From contig DBMS01000154.1 of NCBI GenBank assembly GCA_002297665.1, positions 1 to 6,634 on the forward strand: DNA of 6,634 bases, in the 5' to 3' direction. The translations under genes were made by a program, and so were the position numbers. The DNA is from Holophagaceae bacterium UBA692 (GTDB lineage: Bacteria > Acidobacteriota > Holophagae > Holophagales > Holophagaceae). The notes below the pieces were generated by a model. It made no database searches. It was not told where the DNA came from and was given only the letters and a program-made list of their open reading frames with translations. The first letter of the stretch is position 1. Each line of letters opens with the position of its first letter. Positions 1 through 6,613 of this stretch are shown in pieces.

Positions 1-7
1 AATACAT
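1..7 (-). CDS. Probable start of a further downstream gene (partial, two codons)
   Basis: On the minus strand an ATG at 7-5 follows AGGAGG by six bases, an ideal ribosome binding arrangement, immediately after the TAG stop of the membrane kinase. Only Met-Tyr can be read before the window ends, so the product is unknown. Its position makes it the fourth gene of the putative operon. A response regulator would be a natural neighbour, but nothing in the window shows that. Confidence 0.5.
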
Positions 8-23
8 GGACAGCCTCCTAGAG
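3..23 (+). repeat. Left copy of a 21-base inverted repeat at the window ends
   Basis: Positions 3-23 match the reverse complement of 6614-6634 at 20 of 21 positions, with an uninterrupted 17-base core (7-23). The copy covers the last codon and stop of the membrane kinase plus the ribosome binding site and ATG of the next gene. The only mismatch is at position 6, inside that ATG. Only two bases lie outside the repeat, so target-site duplications or further homology cannot be judged. Confidence 0.75.
14..19 (-). promoter_or_regulatory. Shine-Dalgarno sequence of the next gene, overlapping the kinase stop codon
   Basis: The minus strand reads CTCTAGGAGGCTGTCCATG. The stop TAG (20-18) shares its last two bases with AGGAGG (19-14), which is spaced six bases from an ATG (7-5). 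Stop and ribosome binding site overlap, a typical layout for translational coupling, so the following gene is probably translated by ribosomes finishing the kinase. Confidence 0.65.
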
Positions 24-3000
24 CGGCAGGGACAGCGTGAAGGTGGCGCCCCGGCCGGCCTCGCTTTCGGCCAGGATATCGCCGTTCATGAGGCGGGCCA
101 GTCGCCGGCTGAGGGCCAGGCCCAGGCCGGTGCCCTCGTTGCGCCGGGCCAATCCCTCGTCCAGCTGCTCGAATTCCCGGAACAGGCGGTGGAGGTCCTG
201 GGCGGCGATGCCGGGCCCCGTGTCCTGGACCCGCACGTCCACGCCGGCCTCCCGGAGACGGATGCCCACGGTGACGCGTCCGGCTTCCGTGAATTTCACG
301 GCGTTGGAAAGCAGGTTCAGGAAGATCTGCGACACCCGCCGGCGGTCGCCGGTCATGGGCAGCGCCTCCGGAAAGGCGTCCCGGACCAGGTCCAGGCCCT
401 TGGACGCGGCGGCGGGGGCCAGGGTCTCCATGGACTCCCGCAGCGTCTGCACCAGGTCGTAGGGCTGGGAGGCCAGGCGCATTTCCGAAGCCTCGATCTT
501 GGAGAGGTCCAGGACGTCGTTGATGAGGTCCAGCAGATGCCGGCCGTTGCGCTGGACGATCCGCAGGGGTTCCTCCTGCTGGGGCTGCAGGGGACCGGCC
601 ATGCCCCCCAGCAGGACGCCCGTGAAGCCGATGACGGAATTGAGCGGCGTGCGCAACTCGTGGGACATGGCCGACAGGAAGGCGGACTTGGCGCGGTCCG
701 CGGCCTGGGCGCGCTCCACGGCCAGGGCCAGGTCCTCGTTGGCCTCCCGCAGGAGGGCCGTGCGCTCCTCGACGCTGCGCTCCAGCCCGGCGGCATGGGC
801 CTTCAGGCGCTCATGGAGGAGCGCGTTCTGGAGGCCCGTGGACACCTGCGCCGCCAGCGTCTCCAGGAACGTGGCCTCGGCCCCGTACGCCCGCGGGCTG
901 CCCGAGCCCAGGACGAGCCGGCCGAGGTCCTGGCCCGCCTTCATCAGGGGGAGGATGGCCAGGGACGCCAGGCCCGGGGCCTTGAACCGCGGGTCCCCCG
1001 CGGCGTCCTCCACGTAGACGGGCCGGCCGTCCAGGGGGCCCAGGGCTCCGGTGCCCAGATCCCCGGTCTCGTCCAGCGGCGCCGCGCCCGGGGCCTGGAC
1101 GCTGTCCAGGAGCTGGAGCGCGGCCCCCTCCCGCAGGTAGAGCGCCGCCAGGTCGGACCCCGTGGCCGCCAGGGTGCCCTGGAGGGCGGCCTGGGAGCAG
1201 GCGGCCACGTCCAGCGTCGTGGTGAGGCGGCTGCCCAGATCGTTCATGGCCGAGAGCTGGGCGGCCCGCCGGAGGAGCGCCGCCTCCGCCAGCCTCTGGT
1301 CCGTGATGTCCTCGCCCAGGCTGATGGTGCCGATGATGGTTCCCGCCCGGTCCCGGAGGATCGTGTTGTTCCAGCGGATGAGCCTGCGCCCGCCGTCGCG
1401 GGTGAGGATCTCGTTCTCGTTGTGGATCTGGATCTCCCCCTTGTGCAGGGAGGCGTCCAGGGCCGCCCCCACCCGGGCCCGGTCCTCCGGCGGCACGAAC
1501 ACGGCGAACCAGTCCCGGCCCAGCACCTCCTCCCGGGACCGGCCGGTGAGGTGGAGCAGGTGATCGTTGCAGAAGGTGATGGTGGCCTGGGCGTCCAGGG
1601 ATACGGCCACGAGCTTCACCGTTTCCAGGGTCGCCCGGAACCGGCGTTCGGATTCGGCCAGGTCCATGCGGGTCTCCATGGCCGCCAGCGCGTAGCCCAG
1701 GTCCCCCGCCAGCTCTCCCAGCAACCGGCCCTCCTCGGCGCCCAGGGGGGCAGGTTCCCCGTAGGCGGCCATGAGGGCGCCCACGGCCTTCCCGGCCTGG
1801 AGGATCGGGAAGGCGCAGTGGGCCTGGTACCCCAGGGCCAGGGCCTGGTCCCGCCAGGGGGCGAAGGACGGATCGTTCAGGCAGGGCGGAAAGACGACGC
1901 CCGGTCCGGCGGGCATTCCGGAAGCGGGGATCTCCAGGCCGCCCAGGTGTCCGAAGGCGGTCCCCGGCACCACGCACCCCGTGGCCTCATCCTTGAACCC
2001 CAGCCAGGCCAATTGGAACCCGCCCATTTCCACCAGGAGGCGGCAGGTTTCCCGCAGGAGCGTGGGGCGGTCCTCGGAATGGACGATCGCCTGGTTCACT
2101 TCCGAGAGCGTCCGGTAGAGGCGGTTCTGGATGCGCAGGAGATCCTCCAGCCGCTGGCGCTCCTGCAGCGCGGAGCCCAGCACGAGGGTGGTGATGGCCA
2201 GCGTGCAGATGAAGCCCTGCTGCAGGAGGAGCGACCCGTGCAGGGGGCCGGGGAGCAGGAAGGGCCCCGCGCCCAGCACCGTGGACGTGGTGGCCAGGAG
2301 GGCCAGGAGGGCCACCAGGCTCGACGCGTAGAAGGATCCCAGCCGGGAGGTGCTCAGGACCAGCAGGGGGAAGAAGAAGAAGGCGAGGGGCGGCAGGAAG
2401 GGGCAGACCCCGAACCAGAAGGCCAGGATCAACCCGGCCGCCAGCAGGCCGTCCCGGTGGACCTTCCTGGGCAGGGCGGCCAGCTGCCGCTTCCGGAAGG
2501 TCAGCAGCATGGGGGTCAGGACCAGGGCGCCCGCTGCGTCGCCCAGCCACCACGACGCGCCCACGGCCTGGAACAGGGACCAGCGGCCCGTGGCCGCGCA
2601 GAAGGCCAGGGTCCCCACCAGGGCGCTGGCGAGGGTCGCCAGCACCGCGCCCGCCAGGATGAACTGGAGGACATGGGCCACGCGGTTGAAGGGATGGCGG
2701 GTGCCCGTGAACCGCTCGATAAGGTAACCGGCCAGGAGGGCTTCGGCGGCATTGCCCAGGGCCGTGGCCAGGGAGGCGCCCGCCGCGAGGGCGGGGGGCA
2801 GGCCGAGGCGGCCCAGGATCAGGCCGTTGGCCAGGAAGGCCCCCAGGAGCACGGCCGGCCAGATGCCGGGGCCGTACCGCAACCGGGCGGCGATGGCCAG
2901 CCCCGTGGGGATCCACACGGCCGTGGCGTTGGAGCCCGGCAGCGCCAGGGCGAGTCCCAGGGCGGCCAGGACGAAATAGGCGGCGGCCAGCCCCGCCAGA

Positions 3001-3047
3001 TGCAGGGGCGGAAGACGTTTCCAGGGAACGTGCCAGGGGGGCTTCAT
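18..3047 (-). CDS. MASE1-GAF-PAS-GAF membrane sensor histidine kinase
   Basis: A 1009-residue membrane-bound histidine kinase that should autophosphorylate on a histidine and pass the phosphate to a response regulator. Residues about 15-295 form a MASE1-type integral membrane sensor with roughly eight hydrophobic helices (clear ones near 18-38, 63-80, 126-150, 160-183, 200-230, 238-260 and 270-293) and the motif AVWIPTGLA at 43-51. Then follow GAF (about 309-457), PAS (about 466-588, ending GEDITDQR), a second GAF (about 595-745), a coiled-coil linker (about 745-790), HisKA with phospho-acceptor H796 in SHELRTPLN, and HATPase_c with N915, DTGPG at 942-946 and GTGLGLALS at 971-979. There is no receiver domain. 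The ATG at 3047 is the only reasonable start: reading upstream in frame, a TAA at 3084-3086 comes before any other start codon. It has no strong Shine-Dalgarno sequence. The TAG stop overlaps the ribosome binding site of the next gene. The domain calls are secure; the ligand is unknown. Confidence 0.95.
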   Translation of the reverse strand: MKPPWHVPWKRLPPLHLAGLAAAYFVLAALGLALALPGSNATAVWIPTGLAIAARLRYGPGIWPAVLLGAFLANGLILGRLGLPPALAAGASLATALGNAAEALLAGYLIERFTGTRHPFNRVAHVLQFILAGAVLATLASALVGTLAFCAATGRWSLFQAVGASWWLGDAAGALVLTPMLLTFRKRQLAALPRKVHRDGLLAAGLILAFWFGVCPFLPPLAFFFFPLLVLSTSRLGSFYASSLVALLALLATTSTVLGAGPFLLPGPLHGSLLLQQGFICTLAITTLVLGSALQERQRLEDLLRIQNRLYRTLSEVNQAIVHSEDRPTLLRETCRLLVEMGGFQLAWLGFKDEATGCVVPGTAFGHLGGLEIPASGMPAGPGVVFPPCLNDPSFAPWRDQALALGYQAHCAFPILQAGKAVGALMAAYGEPAPLGAEEGRLLGELAGDLGYALAAMETRMDLAESERRFRATLETVKLVAVSLDAQATITFCNDHLLHLTGRSREEVLGRDWFAVFVPPEDRARVGAALDASLHKGEIQIHNENEILTRDGGRRLIRWNNTILRDRAGTIIGTISLGEDITDQRLAEAALLRRAAQLSAMNDLGSRLTTTLDVAACSQAALQGTLAATGSDLAALYLREGAALQLLDSVQAPGAAPLDETGDLGTGALGPLDGRPVYVEDAAGDPRFKAPGLASLAILPLMKAGQDLGRLVLGSGSPRAYGAEATFLETLAAQVSTGLQNALLHERLKAHAAGLERSVEERTALLREANEDLALAVERAQAADRAKSAFLSAMSHELRTPLNSVIGFTGVLLGGMAGPLQPQQEEPLRIVQRNGRHLLDLINDVLDLSKIEASEMRLASQPYDLVQTLRESMETLAPAAASKGLDLVRDAFPEALPMTGDRRRVSQIFLNLLSNAVKFTEAGRVTVGIRLREAGVDVRVQDTGPGIAAQDLHRLFREFEQLDEGLARRNEGTGLGLALSRRLARLMNGDILAESEAGRGATFTLSLPL

Positions 3048-3077
3048 GGGTGACCGCCGGGGTCGGGTGATTGCGAT

Positions 3078-3097
3078 GTTCCTTTATACCCTGGAAC
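3078..3097 (-). promoter_or_regulatory. Possible internal promoter (-10 box) inside a short palindrome, upstream of the membrane kinase
   Basis: The 68-base gap between the HD hydrolase and the membrane kinase has TATAAA on the minus strand (3088-3083), a five-of-six match to a -10 hexamer in otherwise very GC-rich DNA, about 35 bases upstream of the kinase ATG. It is bracketed by the perfect inverted arms GTTCC (3078-3082) and GGAAC (3093-3097), ten bases apart, which could be an operator half-site pair or a small hairpin. No good -35 hexamer is seen 16-18 bases upstream (candidates such as TGCGTG or CTGCGT are poor), so the promoter is tentative. Confidence 0.35.
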
Positions 3098-3115
3098 CCG
3101 CCCCGCACGCAGAAT

Positions 3116-3682
3116 TCACTGGGGAGCCAGCCCCAGTTCCGCCGCGTTGGCGTGCAGGACGTCCACCACCCGCTGGAAATGCTCGTCCTCGGTGCCGCCG
3201 ATGCGCTCGGAGAGCCGCCGGAAGCCTTCGAGCATCTCCTCCCGGTTCACGCCCGCGGCGAAGGCGGGGGTCTTCATCTTCTTGCGGATGCTCCTGGGCT
3301 CGAGCCCCTCGGTGCGCTGGGGGCGCACCAGGGCGCAGGCGGTGACGAAGCCGGTGACCTCGTCCGAGGCCACCAGGGCCCGCTCCAGGAGGTCCTCGGG
3401 GCGGATGCCGGTGCGCTCCCAGGCGTGGGCGGCCACGGCCCGGGCCAGGGCCGTCTCGCCGCGGGCCTCCAGCCACGCGACGATGCGCGCGGGATGCTCC
3501 TCGGGCCAGCGGTCGTAGTCGGCGTCGTGGAGCAGGCCGGCAAGGGCGAAGGGCCGCGGGTCCTGGCCCAGGCGCCGGGCCAGGTCCTCCATCACCAGCT
3601 CCACGCCCCGCGCGTGGATGCGCAGCCGCTCGGAAGGCGTCCATTCGCAAACCAGGGTCCAGGCCTCTTCACGCGTCAGCAT
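3116..3682 (-). CDS. HD-superfamily hydrolase, predicted metal-dependent phosphohydrolase
   Basis: A soluble protein of 188 residues with the HD-superfamily metal-binding pattern in order: H23, H52-D53 (in LLHDADYDR), H63 (EEHP), H86 and D107 (ASDEVTGF). The HDADYD...EEHP signature and the later basic stretch SIRKKMK followed by FAAGVNREE resemble the stand-alone predicted HD hydrolases (COG2316-like, from memory). It lacks the GYP motif of cyclic-di-GMP phosphodiesterases and the RelA/SpoT synthetase domains. The substrate is unknown; a nucleotide or phosphoester is the family expectation. I chose the ATG at 3682 because GGGAGG sits five bases upstream. An in-frame ATG at 3700, one base after the upstream kinase stop, would add six residues (MNREDP) but has no Shine-Dalgarno sequence. 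The gene lies between two sensor kinases, 19 bases after the first, so co-transcription is likely. A regulatory link to the kinases is inference only. Confidence 0.9.
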   Translation of the reverse strand: MLTREEAWTLVCEWTPSERLRIHARGVELVMEDLARRLGQDPRPFALAGLLHDADYDRWPEEHPARIVAWLEARGETALARAVAAHAWERTGIRPEDLLERALVASDEVTGFVTACALVRPQRTEGLEPRSIRKKMKTPAFAAGVNREEMLEGFRRLSERIGGTEDEHFQRVVDVLHANAAELGLAPQ

Positions 3683-3687
3683 CGGGT

Positions 3688-3693
3688 CCTCCC
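3688..3693 (-). promoter_or_regulatory. Shine-Dalgarno sequence that decides the start of the HD hydrolase
   Basis: GGGAGG on the minus strand lies five bases before the ATG at 3682-3680 and 8 bases after the hybrid kinase stop (3704-3702). The alternative ATG at 3700 lies upstream of this site and has nothing comparable in front of it, so the shorter 188-residue protein is preferred. Confidence 0.7.
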
Positions 3694-3701
3694 TGTTCAT
3701 T

Positions 3702-6500
3702 CTAGGCCAGTTCGCGGATCTTCCTGGCCAGCTCGCGCACGGAGAACGGCTTGTGGAGAAGCCCCACCGTGGGCCGGCCCTCCACCAGCGCGCGGGACGC
3801 GGCGTCCACGTAGCCCGAGGACACCAGGATCTTCTGGGCGGGGCGCAGCTCCAGGATCCGCACGAGCACCTCGTCGCCGGTCATGCCGGGCATGTTGAGG
3901 TCGAGGATCACCAGGTCGAAGGCCTCCGGGCCCGCGAGCAGGTCCAGGGCCGCCGCGCCGCCGTCCACGCACGTCACCTGGTGGCCCTGCCAGTGCAGGA
4001 CGTCGGTGACGGACTCGCGCAGCAGCTCGTCGTCATCCACCACCAGGATCCGCAGGCCCCGCACCGCGGGCCCCTCGGCCACCACCTTGGGCTCCTCGGG
4101 CCGGTTCTCCGAACCGGGGAAGGCCAGGCGCACCCGGGTGCCCTCACCCGGGCGGCTGGCGATGGCCAGGGTTCCCCGGTGGGCCTGCACGGTGCCGTAC
4201 ACCATGGCCAGGCCCAGGCCGGTGCCCTTGCCGGCGGGCTTGGTGGTGAAGAACGGCTCCGTGGCGCGCTGGACGACCTCCTCGGGCATGCCCACGCCGT
4301 CGTCTTCCACCTCCAGGAGCACCTCCCCCCCGGGGCCGTTGGCGGTGCGCAGGGTGACGGTCCCCCCCTGGGGAAGGGCGTCCACGCTGTTGACGCAGAT
4401 GTTCATGACGGCGTGGTTGAGGGCCCCGGGGTCGCCTTCCACCGCGCGCAGGCCGGGGTCGAGCTCGGTTACGAACCGCACCTTCTGCAGCGTGGTGCGG
4501 CCCAGGAGGCCGACCACTTCCTCCACCTGGCGGTTGAGGTCCACGGGGACGATCTCGCCCAGGTCCCTCCTGGCGAAGCACAGCAGGCCCTGCACCACCC
4601 CGCGCCCCCGCAGGCAGGCCTGGCGGATGGTCTCCATGGACCGGTTCCCGGGGTCCCGCTCCGTCTCCAGGGAGGCCAGGCCCAGGATGGCGCCCAGCAC
4701 GTTGTTCAGGTCATGGGCCACGCCGCCGGCGAGGTTGCCCAGGCTCTCGAGCCTCCGGGACTGCTGCAGGCGCAGCTCGAGGTCGCGCTGCTGCTCCTCC
4801 TGCCGGCGCAGGCGGGTGATGTCCCGGGCGTAGCCCAGCACGCCCTCGATGCGCCCCCGGGCGTCCCGCAGCGGCGCGTGGAGGAGGTCCAGGACCCGCG
4901 TCTCGCCGTCCTGCGGGGAATGCAGGGTCGCTTCCCGGGTCACCACCTCGCCGCCGAGGGCGTCCTCCTCGGCCTTGAGGATCGCCAGGCGCGTCGCGGA
5001 AGGCGGCCCCGGCAGGAAGTCCGAGGTGGTGCGGCCGATGATGCCCGAGGGTTCCTGCCCGATGAACCCGGCCAGGGCCCGGTTGACCAGGAGGTAGACG
5101 CCCTCGAGGTCCTTGGCGTAGATGAAGTCGGGGGTGGAGTCGATGATGGACTGCAGGAGTTCGCGCAACCGCTCCTGTTCGGCCTCGGCGCGCCGGCGCC
5201 GGTCCTCCTTGTCCAGGTCCTCCAGGGCGAAGGTGATGTCCTCGCACACCTCCTCCAGGAGGGCGATTTCCTGGGCGCCGAAGAAGCCCGCCTCCTCCGC
5301 GTAGATGGCCAGGACGCCGAAGACCGCCCCGTCGCCCTTGCGCAGGGGGAAGGCCCCCGCGGCCCGGAAGCCCAGCTCCAGCCCCTCGCGCCTCCAGGGC
5401 GCGGTGTGGGGGTCCTCGTGGAAATCGTAGGCCAGGACGGGGCGTCCTTCCCGGTAGGCCCGCCCCAGGGTGCCCCGGCCCTCGGGGCGGTCCCCGGTGG
5501 CGTAGACCTCCAGGGAATCCACCCAGCCCTCGGGGGCGCCATGGCTGGCCAGGGCCTGGAAGCGGCCGGTCTCCGGGTCGGGCACGGCGATCCACGCCCC
5601 CCAGAAGCCGCCTCCCTCCACCAGGTCCCGGCAGATGCGCCGGTAGAGCTCCGCCGGCGACTGCACGCGGACGATGGACTGGTTCACCTGGCTCAGGGCC
5701 GCGTAGAGCCGGTTGGCGCGGCCCAGGGCCTCCTCGCCGGCCTTGCGGGCGGTGATGTCCTCGATCACCGTGAGGATCCGCAGGCCGCCCTCCAGGTCCA
5801 GCAGGTCGGCCGAAACCCGGCCCACCATCTCCGCCCCGTCCTTGGTGCGGAAGCGGGCCTCCAGGCCCTCCACCCGGCCCTCGGTGCGCAGCTGCTCCAG
5901 GTAGGCCCCCCGGGCCTCCTGGGACACCCAGAAGTCCGCCGCCGAACGCCCGGCCAACTCCCCCCGGGTGTAGCCCGTGAGGGTGAGCAGGGTGTCGTTG
6001 ACCTCCTCGATCTCGCCGCCGGGGAACCGCCCCAGGACGATGCTGGAGGGGTTCGACCGGAAGATCCGCTCGAACTTGTCCTCGGCCAGCCTCAGGGCCT
6101 CCTCGGCCTGGGCCGCCGCGGTCACGTCCCTCACCACGCCGATCACGCATCCGCCGGCCCGGGTGAGCCGCACCTCGCTCCAGAAGAGGGATCCGTCCGA
6201 CCTGCGCGAACGCCAGGGGAACTCCACGCTGCCGTTGTCGCCCAGGCTCTGGATCCGGGCCCGGGCATCGGCCAGGGTGTAGCCCTCCTCCCCGGCGCAG
6301 AGCAGCTCCAGGTCCAGGTCCGCCAGGGCCTCGGTGGAATAGCCGAACATCTCCAGGCAGGCCCGGTTCACTTCCAGGATCCGGCCGGTCTTGGCGTCGT
6401 GGACGAGGACCGCGTCCGGCAAGGCATCCAGGATGAGTGAATAGTCGAGGTGCGGGGTCCCGGACCGGTTCTCCTGCTTCTGTGCCCCAATGGGGAACAT
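3702..6500 (-). CDS. Soluble multi-sensor hybrid histidine kinase with C-terminal receiver
   Basis: A 932-residue cytoplasmic hybrid kinase with no membrane segment or signal peptide. Domains in order: PAS (about 18-128), PAS (about 137-253, ending IEDITARK), GAF (about 264-427), PAS (about 445-563, with DFIYAKDLEGVYLLVN), a coiled-coil linker (about 564-590), a phospho-acceptor helix with H596 in GGVAHDLNNVL, HATPase_c (about 690-795) with N704, DDGVGMP at 733-739 and GKGTGLGLAMVYG at 757-769, then a receiver (about 815-932). The receiver has acidic residues D822-D824, phospho-acceptor D867 (ILDLNMPGM), S894/S895 and K917 (HKPFS), so all phosphotransfer residues are present. HDLNN with NICVNSVDALP is the NtrB-like kinase type, unlike the membrane kinase downstream. 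The receiver carries no output domain, so it probably acts as a phosphate relay or sink, or binds a partner. The ATG at 6500 has AAGGAG four bases upstream. The signal is not identifiable from the sequence. Confidence 0.95.
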   Translation of the reverse strand: MFPIGAQKQENRSGTPHLDYSLILDALPDAVLVHDAKTGRILEVNRACLEMFGYSTEALADLDLELLCAGEEGYTLADARARIQSLGDNGSVEFPWRSRRSDGSLFWSEVRLTRAGGCVIGVVRDVTAAAQAEEALRLAEDKFERIFRSNPSSIVLGRFPGGEIEEVNDTLLTLTGYTRGELAGRSAADFWVSQEARGAYLEQLRTEGRVEGLEARFRTKDGAEMVGRVSADLLDLEGGLRILTVIEDITARKAGEEALGRANRLYAALSQVNQSIVRVQSPAELYRRICRDLVEGGGFWGAWIAVPDPETGRFQALASHGAPEGWVDSLEVYATGDRPEGRGTLGRAYREGRPVLAYDFHEDPHTAPWRREGLELGFRAAGAFPLRKGDGAVFGVLAIYAEEAGFFGAQEIALLEEVCEDITFALEDLDKEDRRRRAEAEQERLRELLQSIIDSTPDFIYAKDLEGVYLLVNRALAGFIGQEPSGIIGRTTSDFLPGPPSATRLAILKAEEDALGGEVVTREATLHSPQDGETRVLDLLHAPLRDARGRIEGVLGYARDITRLRRQEEQQRDLELRLQQSRRLESLGNLAGGVAHDLNNVLGAILGLASLETERDPGNRSMETIRQACLRGRGVVQGLLCFARRDLGEIVPVDLNRQVEEVVGLLGRTTLQKVRFVTELDPGLRAVEGDPGALNHAVMNICVNSVDALPQGGTVTLRTANGPGGEVLLEVEDDGVGMPEEVVQRATEPFFTTKPAGKGTGLGLAMVYGTVQAHRGTLAIASRPGEGTRVRLAFPGSENRPEEPKVVAEGPAVRGLRILVVDDDELLRESVTDVLHWQGHQVTCVDGGAAALDLLAGPEAFDLVILDLNMPGMTGDEVLVRILELRPAQKILVSSGYVDAASRALVEGRPTVGLLHKPFSVRELARKIRELA

Positions 6501-6502
6501 GG

Positions 6503-6510
6503 CTCTCCTT
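6503..6510 (-). promoter_or_regulatory. Shine-Dalgarno sequence of the hybrid kinase
   Basis: AAGGAGAG on the minus strand ends two bases before the ATG at 6500. The AAGGAG core is four bases from the start codon, slightly close but acceptable, and supports this ATG over the later in-frame methionine at residue 51. Confidence 0.65.
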
Positions 6511-6613
6511 GCCTCAGGTCCTTCTTGGTCGTCGAACGGGTTGGTGCCCCATTATGCATGATTCGGATTGGCTGGCCACCCCGAACCCCCGGCCCGGGCG
6601 GGCAGGGCTTTGC

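Noticed and set aside
2293..2322. Short direct repeat of a CCAGGAGGG-like unit
   Set aside because: It encodes the alternating Leu-Ala stretch of a transmembrane helix in the MASE1 domain. Codon bias plus simple amino-acid composition explains it.
6..3053. A 1015-codon open frame on the plus strand, fully antisense to the membrane kinase
   Set aside because: Its codons are exact reverse complements of the kinase codons, so it stays open simply because the kinase lacks TTA, CTA and TCA codons, as expected at high GC. The translation is low-complexity (rich in G, Q, R, A) and has no recognisable domain, while the minus strand gives an unmistakable kinase.
3071..3898. Plus-strand frame of 275 codons across the HD hydrolase and the end of the hybrid kinase
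   Set aside because: It is antisense to both genes, spans their junction and shows no protein motif. The HD metal-binding residues are clear on the other strand.
3618..6440. A 940-codon open frame on the plus strand antisense to the hybrid kinase
   Set aside because: Same codon-register effect. The product is G/Q/H/L-rich with no domain, and the opposite strand encodes complete PAS, GAF, kinase and receiver domains.
6586..6610. GC-rich palindromic patch near GCCCGGGC as a possible terminator
   Set aside because: The stem is short and ambiguous and no run of T follows on either strand.
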